From the NCBI GenBank assembly GCA_017654935.2, contig CM065706.1:3694961-3758960 (forward strand): DNA of 64,000 nt. The letters run 5' to 3'. Positions within the stretch are counted from its first letter, which is position 1. Each line of letters starts with the position of its first letter. This document shows positions 46,620-55,692 of this stretch, piece by piece. The position numbers and the translations under genes were made by a program. The notes beneath the pieces were generated by a model that ran no database searches, was not told where the DNA came from, and saw only the letters and a list, made by a program, of their open reading frames with translations. This DNA comes from Phymorhynchus buccinoides. Its lineage: Eukaryota; Mollusca; Gastropoda; Neogastropoda; Raphitomidae.

Positions 46620-47430
46620 GGGAGCTGTGGAAGGGGGATCGTGAAAATGTGAAAATAAATAAGTAAATAAAATAAATGGTAACCACCTAACCTTGCCAAT
46701 AGCCTTTCATAAAGGCTGTCAGTCATGTGGATTTCCACCGTACATTATGTCTTTCTTTTGCTGATGGACACGGGACTATTAGCAATGTGAAAATAAATAA
46801 GTAAAATAAATGGTAACCACCTAACCTTGCCAATAGCCTTTCATAAAGGCTGTCAGTCATGTGGATTTCCACCGTACATTATGTCTTTCTTTTGCTGATG
46901 GACACGGGACTATTAGCAATGTGAAAATAAATAAGTAAAATAAATGGTAACCACCTAACCTTGCCAATAGCCTTTCATAAAGGCTGTCAGTCATGTGGAT
47001 TTCCACCGTACATTATGTCTTTCTTTTGCTGATGGACACGGGACTATTAGCAATGTGAAAATAAATAAGTAAAATAAATGGTAACCACCTAACCTTGCCA
47101 ATAGCCTTTCATAAAGGCTGTCAGTCATGTGGATTTCCACCGTACATTATGTCTTTCTTTTGCTGATGGACACGGGACTATTAGCAATGTGAAAATAAAT
47201 AAGTAAAATAAATGGTAACCACCTAACCTTGCCAATAGCCTTTCATAAAGGCTGTCAGTCATGTGGATTTCCACCGTACATTATGTCTTTCTTTTGTTGA
47301 TGGACATGGGACTATTAGCAATGTGAAAATAAATAAGTAAAATAAATGGTAACCACCTAACCTTGCCAGTAGCCGTTTATACACTCTGTCAGTCGTGTGG
47401 ATTTTCTGTTTGTATCCCTTTTTAATAGTT
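46620..47430. repeat. 134 bp array, six copies
   Basis: ATGGTAACCACCTAACCTTG recurs at 134 bp steps from 46676. It is the longest set in the window, with the same terminal variant unit as at 38.9 kb. Confidence 0.85.
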
Positions 47431-48254
47431 GGCGGGGCGAATCCTATGCACAACATGACTTGACATGGGAATTTCACATTTTCCTTTTTAGCCTTACATG
47501 ATCGGATTTTAACGTGGTAACAGCCATGATAATGGCCTTAGTAGTTGGCAGGGCTGTAATTAAACATGACTGGACCGTGATATCATCTGCTGAAACTTAC
47601 ACAGAACAATCGTTTCGATTCTACCTACGTTTTTAGAAATGACATCTTTCTTTCATCCATCACCCTGACAGTACCCAGGTAGTCACGACCTTGCTGAGCG
47701 TCCACATCTGTATGAGGTCTGGAGGCTTGCTCTCTTCACAATGGTATCAAGAGGCATATTCTGGATGGGAATTGAATGGGATCCCCTCGAGCCACCGAAT
47801 CTGATTTGCCCCCCCCTCTGTCAAATGGTTCCTCTTCTCTTCTTGAAATGAAAAATGAAAGTCTTAGTAAAGTGTCCATGTCACTCAGCATGAAACAATT
47901 TGCAATTGACTTCTTTGGTGGGGATTTGAATGGTGCTTGCCGAGCCATAGAATCTGATGATTTGCTTTGATAATCTGATCATTTACTGTCAGATTTTGTT
48001 TTACCGTTTGCTTTGTGCTTTGTGGAATTATAATTGTAATCAAAGCGTAATGGTCTCAGTAGTTGGCGGGGCTAATCCTATGCACAACATGACTTGACAT
48101 GGGAATTTCACATTTTCCTGTTTAGCCTTACATGATCAGATTTTAACTTGGTGACAGCCCTGATAATGGCCTTAGTAGTTGGCAGGGCTGTAATTAAACA
48201 TGATCCTCCCTTGTACACGTGTTGACAGTAGGCATAATCCTCTTCAGAGATATC

Positions 48255-48930
48255 GGTATTTCTTAGGGAGCTGTGGAAGGGGGATCGTGAAAATGTGAAA
48301 ATAAATAAGTAAATAAAATAAATGGTAACCACCTAACCTTGCCAATAGCCTTTCATAAAGGCTGTCAGTCATGTGGATTTCCACCGTACATTATGTCTTT
48401 CTTTTGCTGATGGACACGGGACTATTAGCAATGTGAAAATAAATAAGTAAAATAAATGGTAACCACCTAACCTTGCCAATAGCCTTTCATAAAGGCTGTC
48501 AGTCATGTGGATTTCCACCGTACATTATGTCTTTCTTTTGCTGATGGACACGGGACTATTAGCAATGTGAAAATAAATAAGTAAAATAAATGGTAACCAC
48601 CTAACCTTGCCAATAGCCTTTCATAAAGGCTGTCAGTCATGTGGATTTCCACCGTACATTATGTCTTTCTTTTGTTGATGGACATGGGACTATTAGCAAT
48701 GTGAAAATAAATAAGTAAAATAAATGGTAACCACCTAACAATTGCCAATAGCCTTTCATAAAGGCTGTCAGTCATGTGGATTTCCACCGTACATTATGTC
48801 TTTCTTTTGTTGATGGACATGGGACTATTAGCAATGTGAAAATAAATAAGTAAAATAAATGGTAACCACCTAACCTTGCCAGTAGCCGTTTATACACTCT
48901 GTCAGTCGTGTGGATTTTCTGTTTGTATCC
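48255..48930. repeat. 134 bp array, five copies
   Basis: Same family. The flanks and terminal unit (GTTGGCGGGGCGAATCCTAT) are almost identical to those at 39.05 and 47.42 kb, so these are segmental duplicates. Confidence 0.85.
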
Positions 48931-49916
48931 CTTTTTAATAGTTGGCGGGGCGAATCCTATGCACAACATGACTTGACATGGGAATTTCACATTTTCCTTT
49001 TTAGCCTTACATGATCAGATTTTAACGTGGTAACAGCCCTGATAATGGCCTTAGTAGTTGGCAGGGCTGTAATTAAACATGACTGGACCGTGATATCATC
49101 TGCTGAAACTTACACAGAACAATCGTTTCGATTCTACCTACGTTTTTAGAAATGACATCTTTCTTTCATCCATCACCCTGACAGTACCCAGGTAGTCACG
49201 ACCTTGCTGAGCGTCCACATCTGTATGAGGTCTGGAGGCTTGCTCTCTTCACATGGTATCAAGAGGATCTGGAAATTAGGATCCCCTCTTTCCCCCCCCC
49301 CCCTCCCCCCCCTCCCCCCCCCCCCCCGCCCCCTTTCGTCAATCTTCATCGTGTGTTCCCCTGTGTGTGCAATGGAAGGGAGTTCCACCGCGCTGGCCGA
49401 ACCACAGAATCTGACAGTTTACTTTTTGGACTGGTAGATTCGTGACATGTCACTATAATGGACTGATGACTGGACTGTGATATGTGATGCTGAAACTTGC
49501 ACAGAACAGTCAATTGAGTTCTGCCTAGTTAATATAATGGTCAGAAATGACAGATTTCTGACACCCTAACAATGCCCAGGTAGTCACGACGTTGCTGAGC
49601 GTCCACATTTGTGTAAGGTCTGGAGGCTTGCTCTCTTCACATGGTATCAAGAGGATTTAAACATTAGGATCCTCTTTCTCTCTCTCTCTACCCCCCCCCC
49701 CCCCCCCCTCCTCTCTCATATTAACTCCAATCTTGTTCCCCTGTGTGTCCAATGGGAGGGAGTTCAATAGTGCTGGCCGAACCACAGAATCTGACAGTTT
49801 ACTTTTTGGACTGGTAGATTTTTCTCTTCACATGGTATTAAGAGGATCTAGAAATTAGGATCCTCTCTCTTTCTTCCTCCCCCCTCTCTTTCTCCCCCCC
49901 CCCTCTCTCTCTTTAA

Positions 49917-50460
49917 TCAATCTTCAACGTGTTCCCCTGTGTGTCCAATGGAAGGGATTTGGATAGACGATGCCGAACCACAGAATCTGACAGTTTGCTT
50001 TTTTGGACTGTTAGATCTTCCTTTTCTGAATTTCTGGACTCTCAGATCTTTCTGACAGTCAAGAAATAATTGTAGCAAAAGTGCATTGATGTCTGAAGAT
50101 ATGAAGATATGTCTGAAGATATGAATGTTTCTTTTTACATGGTGACATAATTGCCTAGTGTTGTTATTGCTTATATATGCAGTGGTCCCCCCCCCCCCCC
50201 CCCCACACACACACCACCCCTTATAAGACTTTGAAAAGTAAGTCAGAAAGAGAGAGAGAGCATATTGGGTAAAGGGCACAATGCTGTGTGTTCTAGGAAC
50301 GCAGAAGAAGAAGAAGCTGTTTTCATATGTTGCATTCATATGTTGCATGGTGATGATGTCATTGACAAAACATCCAAACTATTTGTTTTGGCTCAAAATT
50401 AAGTCCAAATGTATTGATTTATTTATTTATTTTCTATACACATAGTTTGTTTTGTTACTA
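49917..50460. repeat. Segmental duplicate of about 39985-40510
   Basis: Both contain GGTGACATAATTGCCTAGTG, TTATATATGCAGTGGTCCC, a C run with CACACACACACCACCCC, and AAGTAAGTCAGAAAGAGAGA in the same order, with small indels. Confidence 0.8.
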
Positions 50461-50470
50461 AATAGCTTAC

Positions 50471-50884
50471 CTTTTCACCAATTTGACATTGGATCGAAGA
50501 ATCTTTGCCAGTTCAGTTTTGTTCATGGCACCTATCGTGTTTCCCCATCTCACATCCTCTGGACATTGGATCGAAGAATCTTTGCCAGTTCAGTTTTGTT
50601 CATGGCACCTATCGTTTTTCCCCATCTCACATCCTCTGGACATTGGATCGAAGAATCTTTGCCAGTTCAGTTTTGTTCATGGCACCTATCGTTTTTCCCC
50701 ATCTCACATCCTCTGGACATTGGATCGAAGAATCTTTGCCAGTTCAGTTTTGTTCATGGCACCTATCGTTTTTCCCCGTCTCACATCCTCTGGCCAGTTG
50801 AGCAGCTCAAACTTCTGCCACTTGCTGGAAGGTTTGTAGGGGAACTTGTCATCGGTCAGGACTTTCTTTCCCCCGCCACACTCT
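50471..50884 (-). CDS. Spliced exon with its 3' part repeated as 77 bp units, unknown protein
   Basis: Minus strand: acceptor GATTTCTATAATAG, then a frame ECGGGKKVLTDDKFPYKPSS followed by KWQKFELLNWPEDVR and IGAMNKTELAKILRSNV. After the last repeat it reads KLVKR and meets a strong donor AAAAG|GTAAGC. The segment from GGCCAGAGGATGTGAG-type sequence to TTCGATCCAATGTC is present four times at 77 bp steps (561, 638 and 715 of 50 kb). Three extra copies add 231 bp, a multiple of 3, but the frame after the first copy reaches TGA (SNVQRM stop). As drawn the exon is therefore broken unless the extra copies are spliced out. The protein family was not recognised. Confidence 0.45.
50484..50790. repeat. 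77 bp tandem repeat, four copies
   Basis: Plus-strand unit GGACATTGGATCGAAGAATC, TTTGCCAGTTCAGTTTTGTT, CATGGCACCTATCGTTTTTC, CCCATCTCACATCCTCT. Copies are almost identical. Confidence 0.95.
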
Positions 50885-50984
50885 CTATTATAGAAATCAA
50901 ATCAAAATCTTAACACTCAAACCCACTTTCACGGTTTGAGGTTCAGTATTTTGCGCTTTAATAGTTAGGTATTTTATAGTCACA

Positions 50985-51190
50985 CAGGCGTCTCTGTGAA
51001 ATTCGGGTTGCTCCCACCAGGAGAGCGTGTCACAGCCAGAGGCCACCCAATTTATTTTTTTTTTTTTTTTTTGCATGCGATTGTTGTCACTGATGAGGGG
51101 GGGGGGGGGGGGGGGGGGGGTAAATTTTTACCAAATGACAACTTTTTCGTTGCCACTGGGTTTAGCGTATGCTAAGTGCATGGGCACACG

Positions 51191-51221
<31 letters not shown>

Positions 51222-51245
51222 TCCACGTTCAGACCGTTAAGATAT
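50985..51245. mobile_element. Interspersed repeat with T and G homopolymers
   Basis: CTCCCACCAGGAGAGCGTGT, a T run (about 51054-51072), a 24-base G run (51097-51120), then ACGGGACCTCGGTTTATCGT and CTCATCCGAAAGACT. The last phrases recall 3' parts of non-LTR repeats common in gastropod genomes (from memory, unverified). Confidence 0.4.
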
Positions 51246-52204
51246 GGCGACAGGCACTGACTTTGTGATAGGAGTCATTGACAAGTTCTCTGAAGCTGAT
51301 AAGTAGTCGAAAGGGCCACTTTTGTGGCAATTAATTGATGCTGAAATCTCGGTCAAAACTTTGTAGGTAGAATCGAAAACGATTGTTCTGAATTTCTGGA
51401 CTCTCGGATCTTTCTGACAGTCAAGAAATAATTGTAGCAAAAGTGCATTGATGTCTGAAGATATGTCTGAAGATATGACTGAAGATATGAATGTTTCTTT
51501 TTACATGGTGACAGCCCTGACACGGCCGTAGTTGTCGCCAGGGCTGTAAACAAAATGACTGGAATGTGACATGAGTTGCTGAATCTTACACAGAACAGTC
51601 AATTCAGTTCTACCTAGTTAATATGGTCAGAAATGACAGATTTCTGACATGCTGACAGTGCCCAGGTAGTCACGACGTTGCTGAGCGTCCACATCTGTGT
51701 AAGGTCTGGAGGCTTGCTCTCTTCACATGGTATGAAGAGGATCTAAACATTAGGATCCTCTCTCTCTCTCTCCCCCCCCACCCCCTCTCATATTAACTCC
51801 AATCTTGTTCCCTTGTGTGTCCAATGGAAGGGAGTTCCACGGAGGATGCCGAACCACAGAATCTGACAGTTTACTTTTTGCATTGTCAGATCTTCCTCTT
51901 CTGAATTTCTGGACTCTCAGATCTTTCTGAGGGACTGTAAACTCTGGATCTTTATGAATTATAAAACGAATATATATAGTTTTGTGAAAAGCTAGATTGG
52001 CGCATGAACAGAGTTTTCAGGACACAACTTTCTGAAACGTTATCCTCCCAAAGACCGTTCACCACTGTCTCCATTATTTCCGTGTCTGATTTACGCAGTT
52101 GTTGCCCCGAAATGGCCTTTGCTGTCGACCGGGCTATAATTTTAATCTTAATCTTAAGCCCCTGCCTAGTCTTGGACACACGCACACGCACACACACACA
52201 CTGA

Positions 52205-53055
52205 CCATTGTCCACATTGCTGTGAGGCTTTCCACAGTGCTGGCCAGACCACAGAATCTGATGATTTGTCCGTGTCAATGGTGTGTATTTAAATGTATGA
52301 ACTTTGCAGTAATCAATCTAACCTGAGCATAAACATAGAAACGCTCAGGAACAGTGTCCATGTGACACTGGGCCACATTGCTGTGAGGTTTTCCACAGTG
52401 CTGGCCGGACCACAGAACCTGATTTGTCAATGCCAATGGTGTGTATTTAAATGTATGAACTTTGCAGTAATCAATCTAACCTGAGCATAAACATAGAAAC
52501 ACTCATGAACAGTGTCCATGTGACACTGTGACACATTGCTGTGAGGCTTTCCACAGTGCTGGCCGGACCACAGAACCTGATTTGTTAATGCCAATGGTGT
52601 GTATTTAAATGTATGAACTTTGCAGCAATCAATCCGACCTGAGCATAAACAGAGAAACGCTCAGGAACAGTGTCCATGTGACACTGGGCCACATTGCTAT
52701 GAGGCTTTCCACAGTGCTGGCCGGACCACAGAACCTGATTTGTCAATGCCAATGGTGTGTATTTAAATGTATGAACTTTGCAGCAATCAATCCGACCTGA
52801 GCATAAACATAGAAACACTCATGAACAGTGTCCATGTGACACTGGGCCACATTGCTGTGAGGCTTTCCACAGTGCTGGCCGGACCACAGAACCTGATTTG
52901 TCAATGCCAATGGTGTGTATTTAAATGTATAAACTTTGCAGCAATCAATCCGACCTGAGCATAAACATAGAAACACTCATGAACAGTGTCCATGTGACAC
53001 TGGGCCACATTGCTGTGAGGCTTTCCACAGTGCTGGCCGGACCACAGAACCTGTT
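52205..53055. repeat. 158 bp tandem repeat, about five and a half copies
   Basis: GTGTGTATTTAAATGTATGA recurs every 158 bp, with CATTGCTGTGAGGCTTTCCA and CAGTGCTGGCCGGACCACAG. The GTGCTGGCC(G)GACCACAGAA phrase relates this array to the poly-C units (GTGCTGGCCGAACCACAGAA). Confidence 0.9.
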
Positions 53056-53167
53056 TGGGGGTAATTCCTGGTTCTAAGAAATTGTCCCAGTTTTTAAGGT
53101 TTTCTTGAATCTTGAAATCATTTTTTTTTTTTTTTACATTTGATCTGATTGCTGGCTTGGGACAATT

Positions 53168-53312
53168 TTAATGGAAGACAAAAGTATTTTAACATAAAAC
53201 TTTGATTTTGTTTTTACCTTTTTATTCCTTTTTAATATGTGGTAAGATTCAACGTGGTGACAGCCCTGACATGGCCTTAGTTGTCGACGGGGCTATAATT
53301 TTAATCTTAACC
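53168..53312 (+). mobile_element. SINE copy
   Basis: CCTTTTTAATATGTGGTAAG, GTGACAGCCCTGACATGGCC and GGGGCTATAATTTTAATCTT with the TTAA-type tail. A degenerate core (GTGACAGTCCTGATATGGCT) lies at 53427-53470. Confidence 0.6.
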
Positions 53313-53989
53313 TTAATGGAAGACTTGGAACGTTTTCATGTAGTAAATTAATGGAAGACTTTGAATGTTTTCATGTAGTAAATTTGAAATATTTGCTTTG
53401 AGCTTTACATGATGAGATTTTTACGTGGTGACAGTCCTGATATGGCTTCAGTAGTAAGCTGGGCTGTGCACACTGTGGCTGATTGATTGATTGATTGATT
53501 AAGAGCCGGGGTATGAAGATTGGGTACAGGGCCTTCAGACGTCTTTGAATGATTGAGAGTCAGGATCTGTAGAGTGGTTAAGCGGGTAACCAAGCTTTTC
53601 CAAACTATGTAGCTTTTTGGAGAAAAGAAGCTCTTAAACATTTGTTTTTGCATTAAATAAACTTTGACTCGACGAAAACCCCTTATTTTCACTTTTCAAT
53701 GGCAGTCTATGACGCATCAATTTGGCAAAGTTTGACGTCTTGAGTAATTGCGTCAATAAATACGTCTTTATTCGCGTGCGATCTAATCAATTCACCGATT
53801 AATAGTAGACGATGTTTTAAACTGCTAAGCGAATTTTGAGGTTTCAAAACCACATTTTACACTTAAATTTTTAGCATCGAATCAAATAGTAATTTTCTAA
53901 TGATCCTTATACTAAGTTATAGTATGAAGCAAAATAATTTTAGATTTAGCACTTAAATTGGCCTAGAACAGGCAAGAATCGTTTTGTAG
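53313..53989. other. Region with no supported gene
   Basis: A (TGAT)n-like short tract at 53480-53500 and AT-rich sequence. The 95-codon minus-strand frame 53692-53405 is partly antisense SINE. Confidence 0.4.
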
Positions 53990-54745
53990 TCACTGGGTCG
54001 GTTCATTTGGTTTGCATGTCTGTTCGATGGACTGTTTTGAGAACTGGTACACTTGTTGAGGGGATAGAGGCTCGTTGCTGGCGCGCTGGAATTGGCACCA
54101 TGACTCTGGGCCCTCTGGACAGTGGTCATGGTTTGGGGACTGGTCAGTACTGGTTGTGTGCAGGTAGCTGGCCCATACTGCATTCTGCATTCCAAGGAGA
54201 TCACCGCTATGGTCTATGATGGCCTTTCCATAGTAGTTGGTTAGCTCCTTGATGCGTGCTTCGGTCAGTTTGTTTCGGCCACCTATGGACATGGACATGT
54301 TTCTGGCAGTGGTGGTAACAATGTATATCCTGTCAGGTAGCCTTCAGGGTCTCTTGGGTAGTCTTCCTTATTCGTCAGCTTCAAGCGTTCCGAGCAATTC
54401 CTGGTTTCAACCCTGGACGTGTCAGGTTTTTACTTGCCAAGTTCGTGATTGACAAATGATTTTTAACAAAACGTATTTAACCCAAATCTTGTTTTACCTT
54501 ATGTTTTTATCCCTTTTTAATACGTGGTGAGATGTAACGTGGTATGATGCAACGTGGTGACAGCCCTGAAATGGCCTTTGTTGTCGACGGGGCTATAATT
54601 TTAATCTTAATCTTCTTCTCCTCCACCAAGTTTCGGAGGGCTGTTCCCATGCGTTTGGTGACGTGGTTCACGCAGTCCAGTTTTTCAGTTAAAGAGAAGG
54701 AAGCAAAAATAAATGAAAACCAAGTGTGGTTCAATGAGATCTTGG
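53990..54745 (-). pseudogene. Mutator-like transposase fragment split by a SINE
   Basis: Minus strand: LTEKLDCVNHVTKRMGTALR and NLVEEKK (about 54705-54622), then a SINE (54412-54611), then IGGRNKLTEARIKELTNYYG and HDHCPEGPESWCQF (about 54300-54090). In Mutator-like transposases these blocks are adjacent, so the SINE landed in the coding region. The HDHCPEGP.SWC motif is diagnostic of the family. The tail TQNTNES region is absent here but occurs at 33591-33917. Confidence 0.6.
54412..54611 (+). mobile_element. SINE inserted in the Mutator-like ORF
   Basis: Long copy matching 26290-26495, with ATCCCTTTTTAATACGTGGT, GTGACAGCCCTGAAATGGCC and a TTAATC tail. Its antisense is open and reads [20 protein letters not shown] in the host frame. 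Confidence 0.6.
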
Positions 54746-54852
54746 ACTTGGAGGGGCGACAGCGATGGCTGTTTCAGTATTTGCGGCTTGAGGGCTGTAA
54801 ACAATGTTTGTTTTGCGTGTTGACAGCCCCAATATCTTCTTCTTCTCGTAAA

Positions 54853-55092
54853 TCAGAGGGACACCCCAGCATCCAATATGAAGGTGGCCATATTATGTTG
54901 CAGGTCCTCCAGTTTTCCAAAGAGCTTCTGGGCCACCAAGACGTGGTCTGGCCAGGTCTTTTTTCTTTGCTGTTGGAACAGTGGACCTGACTGTAGGATG
55001 TGGTCACTTGTTTGGTTCTCAGTGTCGCTTGGGCACTTGTCTGATTCACCGATGCGTAGTTTGTTGAGCAGTTTGTCCTTCAAACGATTGTG
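54853..55092 (-). pseudogene. LINE ORF2 C-terminal fragment
   Basis: Encodes KDKLLNKLRIGESDKCPSDT, then TSDHILQSGP, KTWPDHVLVAQKLFGKLEDL and a stop. This corresponds to the CPCG..QT..H.LQ.CP plus TWP..KL.G.LEDL end of jockey/RTE-like reverse transcriptases. Two zinc-knuckle cysteines are replaced (S, G), so the copy is degraded. A shorter relative lies at 28100-28204. Confidence 0.6.
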
Positions 55093-55093
55093 A

Positions 55094-55393
55094 CGACAGC
55101 CCCAATATGACCCTAGCGGTTCTAAAGCAAAGCTAACACCAGCATGACTTGGGTTTGAAGGTGAACATGTTTAACAAAAAACAGTTATTTCGACGGCCCT
55201 GAATTCTGATTATTATTTGTTGCTGGGGCTGGTAGCACAGTGACAGTGTACATATGATGTGTAAGTAACATGACCTCCCCCCTCCTCCCCTTTACTTTTA
55301 GTTTTACCTTTCTCTCCCCCCCCACTCCCCCAACTCCCCTCACCCCTCTCACCATCTACATAGATTTTTTATTTTTTTATTTTTATTTTTTAG
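55094..55393. other. Upstream flank of RCC1L exon 1
   Basis: C/T-rich at 55270-55350, then a T-rich tract ending TTTTTTAG immediately before the ATG. It looks like a splice acceptor, so a 5' untranslated exon may lie further left. No promoter element was recognised. Confidence 0.45.
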
Positions 55394-55489
55394 ATGATGG
55401 CGGGTGCGGTGCAGAAGACCCTCTCAACGATGGTGTGTGGCCACTGTCAGCTTCTGCACAGAACCCCTCAGGCTGCGCTGTGGTTAGGG
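55394..55489 (+). CDS. RCC1L: RCC1L exon 1 (coding), presequence
   Basis: 32 codons from tandem ATGs (55394, 55397) to TTAGGG|GTAAGG. The residues carry K, R and H with hydrophobics and no acids. The T-rich AG just before the ATG suggests an upstream non-coding exon. The exon's last 50 bases and its donor are copied in the adjacent array. Confidence 0.75.
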
Positions 55490-55593
55490 GTAAGGTGTGT
55501 GTGTGAGTGTGTTTGTGTGTGTGTGTGTGTGCGCGCGCGCGTGTGTGTGTGGCCACTGTCAGTTTCTGCACAGAACTCATCCTGCGCTGTGGT

Positions 55594-55658
<65 letters not shown>

Positions 55659-55661
55659 CAA

Positions 55662-55692
<31 letters not shown>

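Larger units (their letters stand above)
36350..51930. repeat. Complex array of poly-C-bearing units (about 370 bp), about 17 copies
   Basis: The phrase CCCAGGTAGTCACGAC recurs (36749, 37137, 37845, 39294, 39652, 40677, 41050, 42295, 42657, 44537, 44908, 45822, 47674, 49188, 49574, 51662, with a variant near 43715). It is followed by TTGCTGAGCGTCCACATCTG, GGAGGCTTGCTCTCTTCACA, GGATCC, a CT tract, a C run of 8-25 bases, TGTGTCCAATGGAAGGGAGT and CCGAACCACAGAATCTGACA. Two subtypes alternate (GTATGAGG/GTATAAGG with GGATCTGGAAATTAGG, and GTGTAAGG with GGATTTAAACATTAGG). Blocks shared with the 9-24 kb array are interleaved at about 37990-38650, 41600-42060, 43850-44300, 45960-46640 and 47800-48280. 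Confidence 0.8.
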
